NCBI GenBank assembly: GCA_036171675.1 | Contig: JAVHRO010000026.1 | Span: 1 to 55,767 of the forward strand | Direction: 5' to 3' | From: Vicingus sp036171675 | GTDB lineage: Bacteria > Bacteroidota > Bacteroidia > Flavobacteriales_E > Vicingaceae | DNA: 55,767 nucleotides | Part shown: positions 27,731 to 36,551 of the stretch, in pieces | Layout: each line of letters opens with the position of its first letter | How positions within the stretch are numbered: the first letter of the stretch is position 1 | Notes under the pieces: generated by a model | What the model saw: the letters and a program-made list of their open reading frames with translations, nothing else | The model's database searches: none | Told to the model about the DNA's origin: nothing | Made by a program: the position numbers and the translations under genes

Positions 27731-27773
27731 TAACTTAAATTTTTTATTTTAATATAAATTAAACAAAACTATT

Positions 27774-29327
27774 ATGAAAAAAACGTTACAAATTTTAATG
27801 AAAGTCACGTTTGCTTTTCTAGCTTTTCTAGGACTTGCAAATCGTGCAAATGCTCAATGTGCTGCTGGACAAGTAGCTGTTTCTTTTGATGTTATAACAG
27901 ATAACTACGGTTATGAATTCTACTGGGAGCTAGTACCAACTGGAAATGCTTGTGGTACAGGTACTATTTTTGCTGGTGGAAATACTGCTGTAGGTTGTGC
28001 TGGTGGAGGTGCTCAATTATCAACTGCTGGTGGCTATGCTAATGCCACAACTGTAACCGAAGGGCCTTTTTGTTTAACCATAGGGTCAACTTACGATATC
28101 TTAATGGTTGATGATTGGGGTGATGGTGGTAATCAAATTACAAGTGTTAACCAAGGTGTTAATGTTGTAATGGCAGGAACAAACCAAACGGTTACTTTTA
28201 CAGCTGTTGCTCCTCCTGCAGGTGCTGATGCTAAAATGATTGCAACTCCTGTTGAATACACTATTTACCCTATACATCAAGTTGGTAACATTGTAAATTC
28301 AGGTAATATCGATAATATAGGTGTTGCTACTGCTTATAATGCAGCTGTAACCGTTAATGTTTATGAATTAACAGGTATGACACAGGTTTACACTGAAACT
28401 TCTTCTCCTGACAGTATTGCTGCAGGTGCAAATATGAATTTTGTGTTAATAGGTTATACTCCTTCAACTGTTAACAATTATTATGTACAATATATCGCCT
28501 CAATTTCCGATACAACCAGTAATGCTTTAAACGATACTGCTTCTTACATCGTTCAAGTAAGTGATTCTACTTATGCTAGGGATGATGCTAATATTAATGG
28601 TGTTAGTGGCTTTTTAGGTATTGGTGCTGGTGCTGGACAAAATGCTAGATTAGGTCAAACATTTAACTTAACCACTCAAGATACCCTTACTTCAGTAAAT
28701 GTTTTTATTGGTAATAGTGCAGGTCATTTAGCAGGACAACCTTTAAGAGCTCATGTATATGCTACTGCTCAAGGTGTACCAACTACATTGTTAGGAAGTA
28801 CTGATGTAATGACTATTGATACTACAACAAATACATTATGGACATTACCTATTACAGGTGGGTTAATTCTTCCTGCTGGAATGTTTGCTGTTGCTATTGA
28901 AGAAAATGACTCAAACATTAGCATAGGTAATACTATTAACATATTTAAAAATAACACTGTTTTTGTAAAATGGGATGGAAATGCTGCTGGTGCATGGAGT
29001 GCTGTGGAAGGTTTTGGCGCAAGTTTTTCTAAACCTTTAGTAATTAGACCAAACTTTGCAAATGTACCTGTACCAACTGGTATTAACGAATTGGCTAATA
29101 CCAACTTTAGTGTATATCCAAATCCAGCTACTGATAATATTTTAGTTAATAATGTAGTTAAAGGATCTACTTTAGAAGTAGTTAATGCTTTAGGTCAAGT
29201 TGTTTATTCAGAAGTAATAAGCAATACTAAATCAAACGTTAATGTTGCTAACTTCAACAATGGTTTATATATGATTAGAATTACTAACGGTAACGAAGTA
29301 ATTACTAATACATTTGTAAAACAATAA
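27774..29327 (+). CDS. Secreted protein with T9SS type A sorting domain
   Basis: A 517-residue exported protein. The signal peptide (1-28, ending NRANAQ) is followed by a Cys- and Gly-rich domain (about 29-120). It contains CLTIGSTYDILMVDDWGDGG, resembling the D-W-G-D-G modules common in T9SS cargo. A beta-rich middle, with VNVYELTG and adhesin-like Thr/Asn content, follows. The last 75 residues (VYPNPATDNILV, VVNALGQVVYSE, GLYMIRITNG, NTFVKQ) form a canonical type A sorting domain that is cut off during export. No enzyme motif is visible, so it is probably a structural or adhesive surface protein. It forms a single-gene unit with its own promoter-like box and terminator. Confidence 0.87.
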   Translation: MKKTLQILMKVTFAFLAFLGLANRANAQCAAGQVAVSFDVITDNYGYEFYWELVPTGNACGTGTIFAGGNTAVGCAGGGAQLSTAGGYANATTVTEGPFCLTIGSTYDILMVDDWGDGGNQITSVNQGVNVVMAGTNQTVTFTAVAPPAGADAKMIATPVEYTIYPIHQVGNIVNSGNIDNIGVATAYNAAVTVNVYELTGMTQVYTETSSPDSIAAGANMNFVLIGYTPSTVNNYYVQYIASISDTTSNALNDTASYIVQVSDSTYARDDANINGVSGFLGIGAGAGQNARLGQTFNLTTQDTLTSVNVFIGNSAGHLAGQPLRAHVYATAQGVPTTLLGSTDVMTIDTTTNTLWTLPITGGLILPAGMFAVAIEENDSNISIGNTINIFKNNTVFVKWDGNAAGAWSAVEGFGASFSKPLVIRPNFANVPVPTGINELANTNFSVYPNPATDNILVNNVVKGSTLEVVNALGQVVYSEVISNTKSNVNVANFNNGLYMIRITNGNEVITNTFVKQ

Positions 29328-29355
29328 TTCATAATCTTTTATCGATTATAAAGAG

Positions 29356-29382
29356 AAGGCTCTACAAATGTAGAGCCTTTTT
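29356..29382 (+). terminator. Terminator after the T9SS cargo gene
   Basis: AAGGCTCTAC pairs perfectly with GTAGAGCCTT around an AAAT loop and is followed by a T-run. Confidence 0.88.
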
Positions 29383-29394
29383 ATATGTATTATC

Positions 29395-29796
29395 ATGAGA
29401 ATAATTCAAATTATAACACTTTCAATTCTATTGTTTTCATGCAAAACTCAGTCAGATGTATTAACTAATTCTGAAACAAAACAAACTGTTGAAAGCAACC
29501 TAAAGAAGAATGAATTCTATGCAATTGTCGGACAAAGAAGAAAAAGTAGAATGGACAGTAGTTTAAAAGAAACGATTTTATTAATAGGTGAAAAGAAATA
29601 TTTTGTAAAGTTTGATGAGGGATATGTTAGTGAAGAAAAGCTACTAAAACACCTTAATAGTAAAATAAAGATTAAAGGTGAAATAAAGAACGGTACTTGG
29701 GAACCAGATATTTCTGGTTCAATAATAGATAAAACCGAACCCATAAACGGTCGTTCCGGAGAATATTTTGTAGTTTATAAAATATTAGAAAATTAA
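29395..29796 (+). CDS. Small lipoprotein of unknown function
   Basis: A 133-residue protein with a short hydrophobic leader ending in the lipobox LLFSC, with Cys16 followed by Lys. The mature part is charged, with a Lys/Arg-rich middle (GQRRKSRMDSS) and then a beta-rich half (ILLIGEKKYFVKF, IKIKGEIKNGTWEP) that could form a small barrel. No family is recognised. It starts 12 bases after the preceding terminator, so it has no obvious promoter. Its stop codon overlaps that of the converging hutI by 4 bases. Confidence 0.7.
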   Translation: MRIIQIITLSILLFSCKTQSDVLTNSETKQTVESNLKKNEFYAIVGQRRKSRMDSSLKETILLIGEKKYFVKFDEGYVSEEKLLKHLNSKIKIKGEIKNGTWEPDISGSIIDKTEPINGRSGEYFVVYKILEN

Positions 29797-31043
29797 TCTA
29801 TAGATTTTCCATTTATTAAAACCTGTTCAACCAAATTATTACCAAAGTAATAAGGAATATAAGCAACAGATGGAATTTCTTTGGTAATAAAAATATTAGC
29901 TTTCTTACCAATAGTAATACTTCCATGTGTTTTTTCTAATCCCATGGCATAAGCTGCGTTGATGGTGGCAGCATTTATGGCTTCTTCAGGGGTTAATTTC
30001 ATGTTAATACAAGCTAATGATATTACAAAGTTCATGTTTCCAGAAGGCGTAGAACCAGGATTAAAATCAGAAGCTAAAGCAATGGGTAAACCCTTATCTA
30101 TTAATTTTCTTGCTGGAGCGTATGGAATGTTAAGAAAAAACGAACAAGATGGTAATAGTGTTGGCATAACATTAGTGTTGGTTAAACCTAAAATGTCTTG
30201 ATTTGACAATACTTCGAGATGGTCAACTGAAAGTGCATTATTTTTTATAGCAGTTTGTATGCCCCCAATAGTGGTGAATTGATTAACATGTATTTTTGGA
30301 ATTAAACCATGTTTTTTTCCAGCCTCCAAAATCCGGTTGGTTTCTTCGGGTGAGTAATAATTTGTCTCACAAAAAACATCGATATACTCTGCAAGATTTT
30401 CTTTTTTAATTTTTGGCAGCATTTCGTTGATAATTAAATCAATATATGCTGTTCTATTTTCTTTGAATTCAATAGGAATGGCATGAGCTCCCAAAAAGGT
30501 TGCTTTTATAGTTAAATTACAAGTATCTTTTAATCGTTTTATTACTCTTAACATTTTTAATTCAGCCTCTACCGAAAGTCCGTAACCACTTTTAATTTCA
30601 AGAGCTCCAGTCCCCATTAGCTGAATCTCTTTTATTCTTATTAAAGCATTTTGATACAGCTCTTCTTCGGATGTATTTTGAAGTTTTTTTGCAGAATTTA
30701 ATATTCCACCACCTTTTGCTGCAATTTCTTGGTAAGTTAATCCTTTAATTCTATCTACAAATTCTTCTTCTCTGCTTGCTGCAAAAACCAAATGAGTATG
30801 CGAATCGCACCAAGTTGGAAAAACCATTTTCCCTGTTGCATCAATTACTTCAAGATTTGTCCAATCCGAAACACCTTCCCAGCCTTCCATTTTACCATAT
30901 CCTACAATCAAATTATCTTCTATAGCTAACCAGGCATCTTTAATGGTAGATAGAGTTGCCATTTCTTTTCCTGAAAGCTTTTTTACTGTTGGTTCTAAAA
31001 CCTGTACCAGTTCCTTAATATTTTTGATGAGTATTTTTCCCAT
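29793..31043 (-). CDS. hutI: Imidazolonepropionase
   Basis: A 416-residue amidohydrolase that opens 4-imidazolone-5-propionate to N-formimino-L-glutamate, the third step of histidine degradation. FPTWCDSHTHLVFAASREEEF carries the metal-binding HxH at 82-84. GLTYQEIAAKGGGIL and the lysine/glycine loop ALEIKSGYGLS are typical of HutI, as are FLGAHAIP and LSVDHLEVLS, and ALASDFNPGSTPSGNMN near the C-terminus. Length fits the family (about 400-415). The other hut genes (hutH, hutU, hutG) are not in the window, so the pathway must be split elsewhere or partial. It converges with the small lipoprotein gene and overlaps it by 4 bases. Confidence 0.95.
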   Translation of the reverse strand: MGKILIKNIKELVQVLEPTVKKLSGKEMATLSTIKDAWLAIEDNLIVGYGKMEGWEGVSDWTNLEVIDATGKMVFPTWCDSHTHLVFAASREEEFVDRIKGLTYQEIAAKGGGILNSAKKLQNTSEEELYQNALIRIKEIQLMGTGALEIKSGYGLSVEAELKMLRVIKRLKDTCNLTIKATFLGAHAIPIEFKENRTAYIDLIINEMLPKIKKENLAEYIDVFCETNYYSPEETNRILEAGKKHGLIPKIHVNQFTTIGGIQTAIKNNALSVDHLEVLSNQDILGLTNTNVMPTLLPSCSFFLNIPYAPARKLIDKGLPIALASDFNPGSTPSGNMNFVISLACINMKLTPEEAINAATINAAYAMGLEKTHGSITIGKKANIFITKEIPSVAYIPYYFGNNLVEQVLINGKSID

Positions 31044-31113
31044 TACATTTACTTTGATGCTTCGAAGTTAGTAAAAAAATTAAAGAGCCTTATAAATGTT
31101 CCTTTTTTAGCCT

Positions 31114-31121
31114 TATTTTTG
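31114..31121 (+). promoter_or_regulatory. -7 promoter box (TATTTTTG) for aroC
   Basis: TATTTTTG matches TAnnTTTG and ends 10 bases before the aroC ATG, predicting a very short leader. It lies in the 88-base divergent region between hutI and aroC. Confidence 0.38.
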
Positions 31122-31131
31122 AAATACTTTT

Positions 31132-32211
31132 ATGAGCAGAAATACATTTGGACATATTTTTAAACTAACCACTTTTGGTGAATCGCATGGAATTGCCATA
31201 GGCGGAATTGTAGATGGATGTCCTGCTGGATTAGAGTTGAATATTGAATTTATTCAACAACAATTGGACAGGCGAAAACCCGGACAATCAAAAATTACTA
31301 CTCAACGTAAAGAAAGCGACACGGTAGAAATATTAAGCGGCGTTTTTGATGGTATTTCAACGGGTACTCCTATTGGTTTTATCATAAAAAATGATGATCA
31401 AAAAACGAAGGATTACGAACACAATAAAGATTTTTTTAGACCATCTCATGCCGATTATACTTATCAAGCTAAATATGGAATAAGAGATTATAGAGGTGGA
31501 GGAAGAAGTTCTGCACGCGAAACAGCTTCAAGGGTTGTTGGTGGTGCAATAGCTCAACTTTTTTTAAAACAATTTAATATTTCATTCAACGCTTATGTTT
31601 CTCAAGTTGGAGAAATAAAGTTATTAAAACCTTATCAAGAATTAGATTTAGATTCTACCTATTCAAATGACGTTCGTTGCCCTGACAAACAACTTGCTGA
31701 TGTGATGTTTAATTTTATTGATAAAATAAGAAAAGAAGGAGATACCATTGGTGGTATAATTAGTTGTGTGATAAAGAATGTACCAGTTGGTCTTGGTGCT
31801 CCAGTGTTCGATAGATTGGAAGCTGATTTAGCTAAAGCAATGTTGAGTATTAATGCCTCAAAAGGTTTTGAAATTGGCTCAGGTTTTTCGTGTGTCTCAA
31901 AAAAAGGCTCTGAACACAATGATGAATTTTATATAGAAAACAACAATGTAAGAACTAAAACCAATAATTCTGGTGGTGTGCTGGGTGGTATTAGTAATGG
32001 AGAAGATATCTTTTTCAATGTTGCATTTAAACCAATTGCTACCATCTTACAAAAACAACAAACTGTTGATATTCATTTAAACCAATCTGAAATTTCTGGT
32101 AAAGGACGACACGATTCTTGTGTTTTACCTAGAGCTGTGCCTATTGTTGAAGCCATGGCTTCATTGGTAATTGCCGACCATTTATTATTAAACAGAGTAG
32201 TAAAATTATAA
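31132..32211 (+). CDS. aroC: Chorismate synthase
   Basis: A 359-residue FMN-dependent enzyme that makes chorismate from 5-enolpyruvylshikimate-3-phosphate, the last step of the shikimate pathway. The three family signatures are present: GESHGIAIGGIVDGCPAG at the start, DYRGGGRSSARETASRVVGGA in the middle and a C-terminal HDSCVLPRAVPIVEAM. Length is typical (about 350-360). The start is set by MSRNTFGHIFKLTTFGESHG, the usual N-terminus. It is preceded by a promoter box and followed 60 bases later by the symporter gene, with which it may be co-transcribed. No other aro gene is nearby. Confidence 0.97.
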   Translation: MSRNTFGHIFKLTTFGESHGIAIGGIVDGCPAGLELNIEFIQQQLDRRKPGQSKITTQRKESDTVEILSGVFDGISTGTPIGFIIKNDDQKTKDYEHNKDFFRPSHADYTYQAKYGIRDYRGGGRSSARETASRVVGGAIAQLFLKQFNISFNAYVSQVGEIKLLKPYQELDLDSTYSNDVRCPDKQLADVMFNFIDKIRKEGDTIGGIISCVIKNVPVGLGAPVFDRLEADLAKAMLSINASKGFEIGSGFSCVSKKGSEHNDEFYIENNNVRTKTNNSGGVLGGISNGEDIFFNVAFKPIATILQKQQTVDIHLNQSEISGKGRHDSCVLPRAVPIVEAMASLVIADHLLLNRVVKL

Positions 32212-32271
32212 AATGTTTTTAAGGTCACAGTATTCAACTCTCAAATTAAGAATCTCTAATCTCTAATTTTC

Positions 32272-33579
32272 ATGAAAAAACTAGCCTTGCATTGGAAAAT
32301 AGTAATTGGAATGGTATTGGGTGTATTATTTGCCATACTTCTTATTCAATTCTCATGGGGTAATGAGTTTATTAAAGATTGGATTAAACCTTTTGGAAAA
32401 ATATTTATCAATACACTTAAATTAATTGCTGTTCCTCTAATCTTAGCTTCATTAATAAAAGGAGTATCCGATTTAAAAGACATCTCTAAATTATCAAAAA
32501 TAGGAGGTAAAACAATATTAATTTATATTGCTACTACTGTATTAGCTGTTTCTATTGGATTAGTGATAGTAAACATTGTACAACCTGGAAAGAGTATTTC
32601 TGAACAAACCAGAACTAAATTATTAGAAAATTATAAAGACGATGCAGATCAAAAAAAAGAAGCAGCACTAAAACAACAAGATGCTGGACCTTTACAAGCC
32701 ATACAAGATTTAGTACCCGATAATATTGTGAAAGCGGCTTCCGACAATGGAAACATGTTGCAAATTATTGTTTTTGCCATATTTTTCGGTATAGGTTTAA
32801 TTTTAATTCCTGCCGACAAATCGAAACCTGTTAAAGATTTTTTCGATGGGTTAAATGAAGTTATTCTAAAACTTATTGATTTAATTATGTTAGCTGCACC
32901 TTTTGGAGTTTTTGCATTGCTAGCTACACTTGTCGCCGAATCACCAAGTATAGATTTGTTTAAAGCCTTGTTGTGGTATGCATTTTCAGTTGTTATTGGT
33001 TTAGTAATTATGATGGCTGTTTATGCTATTCTTGTTAAAGTATTTGCCAAAACATCGCCAAGTTTCTTTTTTAAAGGAATTGCACCGGCTCAATTGTTAG
33101 CTTTTTCGACCAGTTCAAGTGCTGCTACTTTACCTGTAACCATGGAACGGGTTCAAGAACATTTAGGCGTTGATGAAGAAGTGGCTAGCTTTGCGTTGCC
33201 CATCGGAGCTACCATAAACATGGACGGAACCAGTTTGTATCAAGCTGTGGCAGCCGTTTTTATTGCTCAAACCTTTGGAATGGAATTGAGTTTAACAGTA
33301 CAATTAGGAATTATTGTAACAGCAACATTAGCTTCTATTGGCTCTGCTGCTGTTCCAGGTGCCGGTATAGTTATGTTGATATTTGTTCTTGGTCAGGCAG
33401 GAATTCCGGAAGCAGGTTTGGCATTAATTTTTGCTATCGACCGACCGTTAGATATGTGTAGAACTACTGTTAATGTAACCGGAGATGCTGCTGTTGCAAT
33501 GATAGTAGCAAATTCCGTTGGAAAATTGCATAAACCACAAGAAAAAAAATGGGGTGATCATTATCGTCAAACAAATTAA
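32272..33579 (+). CDS. Dicarboxylate/amino acid:cation symporter
   Basis: A 435-residue inner-membrane transporter of the DAACS/glutamate transporter fold. Several hydrophobic helices precede the serine-rich hairpin FSTSSSAATLPVT. The sodium- and substrate-binding motif is GATINMDGTSLYQAVAAVFIA (NMDGT). The second hairpin is SIGSAAVPGAGIVML, and the last helix has DRPLDMCRTTVNVTGD with the substrate-binding Asp and Arg. It probably takes up glutamate, aspartate or C4-dicarboxylates with Na+ or H+. An insertion of charged residues (DDADQKKEAALKQQDAG) lies near residue 120-140, as in several bacterial members. Two AATCTCT words precede the start at 32250-32265, of unknown meaning. Confidence 0.93.
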   Translation: MKKLALHWKIVIGMVLGVLFAILLIQFSWGNEFIKDWIKPFGKIFINTLKLIAVPLILASLIKGVSDLKDISKLSKIGGKTILIYIATTVLAVSIGLVIVNIVQPGKSISEQTRTKLLENYKDDADQKKEAALKQQDAGPLQAIQDLVPDNIVKAASDNGNMLQIIVFAIFFGIGLILIPADKSKPVKDFFDGLNEVILKLIDLIMLAAPFGVFALLATLVAESPSIDLFKALLWYAFSVVIGLVIMMAVYAILVKVFAKTSPSFFFKGIAPAQLLAFSTSSSAATLPVTMERVQEHLGVDEEVASFALPIGATINMDGTSLYQAVAAVFIAQTFGMELSLTVQLGIIVTATLASIGSAAVPGAGIVMLIFVLGQAGIPEAGLALIFAIDRPLDMCRTTVNVTGDAAVAMIVANSVGKLHKPQEKKWGDHYRQTN

Positions 33580-33722
33580 TTTTTTTCTATTACATTGACT
33601 CTATTGTTGATTAATTCATTTTTGAGTAGTTTTTTTCGAAATGGAAAAAATAATCACCATTTTTTATATTAAAAAAACATTAATTTTAACCTACTTTTAA
33701 TAAAGATTTAAACCTTATACAA

Positions 33723-36533
33723 ATGAAAAAAGCATTTAAAATAGTTGGATTCACTTTCTTGGCATTGTTATTAATTATCATTGCATTGCCATTTGTTTTT
33801 AAAGGAAAAATTATTGAAATGGTAAAAGAAGAAACCAATAGTATGTTAAATGCAAAAGTTGATTTTGGCGATTTTGATATGGGCTTAATTAGCACTTTTC
33901 CAGATTTTAATTTTTCAATTAATAATGTAAAAGTTGAAGGTGTTGATAAATTTGAAGGCACAACATTGGCAGACATTAAAAGCCTTACACTTCGAGTTGA
34001 CATTATGAGTGTAATTAGTGGCGCTGAAATTAATGTAAAAACTATCAACATTACAAATCCCATCATTAATGCCATAGTTCTTGCTGATACCTCTGCAAAC
34101 TGGGATATTATGAAAGCTTCGCCAGAAGATACTGTTACAACTCCTCAAGAACCTTCTAACTTTAAATTGGGGTTGAAAGATTTAACCATTACCAATGGTC
34201 GAATTGTTTACACCGACGAAACTATGAATTTGTCAACAGAAATTAAAGGATTAAACTTTAACTTAAGTGGTGACATGACTGCTGATTTTACAGCTTTAAA
34301 AACCCACAGTACAATTGATACATTAAATTTAAAAATGGATGGCATTAATTACATGAAAAATGCCGTGATTGATGCAAAAGCAGATATTGATGCGGATTTA
34401 GCTAATTTCAAATTCACTTTTAAAGAAAATGAGTTTAAGGTCAACGAATTAATTCTTGGTTTAGATGGATTCGTTGCTATGCCAGCTGATGATATTGACA
34501 TGGATATTAAGTTTAGTGCTAAAAAAACTGACTTTAAAAACATTTTATCCATGGTTCCAGCCGTATATATGACCGATTTTAAAAATGTAAAAACTTCTGG
34601 AAAATTAGCATTAGATGGTTTTGCTAAAGGGGTTTATGGTGAAAATAAATTACCTGCCTTTGCTTTAAACTTATTAGTTGAAAATGCCATGTTTAAATAT
34701 CCTGATTTACCAAAATCGGTAAACAATATTCAAGTTGATTTGCATGTAACAAATGCTGATGGCGTGGAAGATCATACTATTATTGATTTGAAGAAATTCC
34801 ATATAGAAATGGCAGGAAATCCTGTTGATGCTAAGATGCTATTAAAAACTCCTATTTCTGATCCAGACGTTTTAGCATCGTTAAAAGCTAAAATTGATTT
34901 AACCACAATTAAAGACGTTATGCCCCTTGAAAAAGGTGATGAAATGAATGGTATTTTTACTTCTGATGTAAATATAAAAGGTCGAATGTCTTCCATTGAA
35001 AAAGAAAAATATGAAGAATTTAATGCAGAAGGGATAATGAGTTTAACTGGAATGCTATATAAAAGTGACTCTTTGCCTTATGATGTAATGTTAAATCAAA
35101 TGGGACTGAAATTTTCACCTCAATTTGTCGAATTGACTGCTTTTGATGCAAAAATTGGTAAAACTGATTTACAGGCAAGTGGAAGAATCGACAATATTTT
35201 GTCGTATTTTTTTGGCGAAGACCAAGTATTAACCGGTAAATTTAATTTGACTTCGTCAAATCTTGATGTGAATGAATTTATGTCAAATACAGAAACTACT
35301 CCATCAACAAACGCAACTGCTCAAACTGAAGAACCACTTTCTGTTGTTGAAGTCCCTAAAAACATTGACTTTACATTAACTTCTTCGTTCACCAAAATTA
35401 TCTATGATAACATACAAATTGATAACATGAAAGGTTTGTTAGTTGTTCGAGATCAAAAAATTGATATGCAACATCTAGAAATGAATTTAATGGATGGGAG
35501 TATGATTATGGACGGATTTTATGAAACCACTAATCCAAAAATACCTGGCATAAAGTTTGAAATGGATATCATGGATTTTGATGTGCAAAAAGTAGCGTCA
35601 ACATTTACTTCAGTCACCGAAATGGCTCCAATTGTTAAAAATACATATGGTAAATTCAATACCAAACTTTCTATTGTTGGTGTTTTAAATGATAAAATGG
35701 AACCAGATTTAAAAACACTAAATGGTAACGGAAATATTCAAACTAAGAATATTGAAGTAAAAGAATACAAACCCATGGTTAAATTGGCTGATATATTGAA
35801 AAATGATAAACTTAAAAACTATAGTTTATCAAATACCAATATTCGTTATGAAATAAAAGAGGGAAGGGTTTATACTCAGCCTTTTGATGTAAAAATGGGT
35901 AATACGGTTGGTACAATGTCTGGTTCAAATGGATTAGACCAAACTGTAGATTATAAAATGGCATTAAAAATTCCTAGTAAAGATCTTGGAATGAGCAATG
36001 CGTTGAATAAATTAAATACTCAGGCATCAGGCTTAGGATTAGATTTAAAAGCTGCTGAATTCATAAATGTTGATGTTTTAATTGGAGGAACCGTAACAGA
36101 ACCAAAAATATCAACCAGTTTAAAAGGAGCTGCAACCAGTATAGTTGGAGGAGTGAAAGAACAAGTTAAAGAAAAAATTAATGAAGAAATTGATAAAGCA
36201 AAAGAACAAGCTATCGCTAAAGCTAAAGAAGAGGCTGCTAAATTAGTTGCTGAAGCTAAAAAACAAGCAGACAAAATTAGAGCTGAAGGTAAAAGTGCTG
36301 GTGATGTAATTCGTTCTGAAGCAGTTAAACAATCTCAAAAATTATTAGATGAAGCGGGCGGTAATTTTATTAAGAAAAAACTAGCCGAAGAATCGGGTAA
36401 AAAATTAAAAGAAAGTGCTGAAAAACAAGCTCAAAAAGTAGAATCAGAAGCAAATAATAAAGCTGGTCAGGTTGAAACAAAAGCTCAAGATGAAGCAGAT
36501 AAATTAATTGCAAAAGCTGTAGCTCAGAAATAA
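33723..36533 (+). CDS. AsmA family protein with a long Lys/Glu/Ala-rich C-terminal helix region
   Basis: A 936-residue envelope protein. One N-terminal membrane anchor (about 8-27, FLALLLIIIALPFVF) is followed by the AsmA N-terminal domain with FPDFNFSINNVKVEG and by a long series of beta strands. The AsmA-like C-terminal domain follows (about 560-800, including DGSMIMDGFYETTNP). AsmA relatives such as TamB and YhdP form hydrophobic-groove bridges thought to carry phospholipids between membranes. The last 130 residues (about 808-936) are repeats of A-K-E-E-A-x-K, predicted as a long amphipathic or coiled-coil helix. It lies 18 bases before the PorE-like OmpA gene and is likely co-transcribed, which suggests a shared envelope role. 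Confidence 0.87.
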   Translation: MKKAFKIVGFTFLALLLIIIALPFVFKGKIIEMVKEETNSMLNAKVDFGDFDMGLISTFPDFNFSINNVKVEGVDKFEGTTLADIKSLTLRVDIMSVISGAEINVKTINITNPIINAIVLADTSANWDIMKASPEDTVTTPQEPSNFKLGLKDLTITNGRIVYTDETMNLSTEIKGLNFNLSGDMTADFTALKTHSTIDTLNLKMDGINYMKNAVIDAKADIDADLANFKFTFKENEFKVNELILGLDGFVAMPADDIDMDIKFSAKKTDFKNILSMVPAVYMTDFKNVKTSGKLALDGFAKGVYGENKLPAFALNLLVENAMFKYPDLPKSVNNIQVDLHVTNADGVEDHTIIDLKKFHIEMAGNPVDAKMLLKTPISDPDVLASLKAKIDLTTIKDVMPLEKGDEMNGIFTSDVNIKGRMSSIEKEKYEEFNAEGIMSLTGMLYKSDSLPYDVMLNQMGLKFSPQFVELTAFDAKIGKTDLQASGRIDNILSYFFGEDQVLTGKFNLTSSNLDVNEFMSNTETTPSTNATAQTEEPLSVVEVPKNIDFTLTSSFTKIIYDNIQIDNMKGLLVVRDQKIDMQHLEMNLMDGSMIMDGFYETTNPKIPGIKFEMDIMDFDVQKVASTFTSVTEMAPIVKNTYGKFNTKLSIVGVLNDKMEPDLKTLNGNGNIQTKNIEVKEYKPMVKLADILKNDKLKNYSLSNTNIRYEIKEGRVYTQPFDVKMGNTVGTMSGSNGLDQTVDYKMALKIPSKDLGMSNALNKLNTQASGLGLDLKAAEFINVDVLIGGTVTEPKISTSLKGAATSIVGGVKEQVKEKINEEIDKAKEQAIAKAKEEAAKLVAEAKKQADKIRAEGKSAGDVIRSEAVKQSQKLLDEAGGNFIKKKLAEESGKKLKESAEKQAQKVESEANNKAGQVETKAQDEADKLIAKAVAQK

Positions 36534-36551
36534 AGAGAAATTATTAAATTA

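Noticed and set aside
29793..31043. A complete histidine-degradation operon around hutI
   Set aside because: Neighbours are a lipoprotein and aroC; no hutH, hutU or hutG is present in the window.
33686..34996. Minus-strand open frames within the AsmA gene
   Set aside because: No signal, family or promoter; fully covered by a long convincing plus-strand protein.
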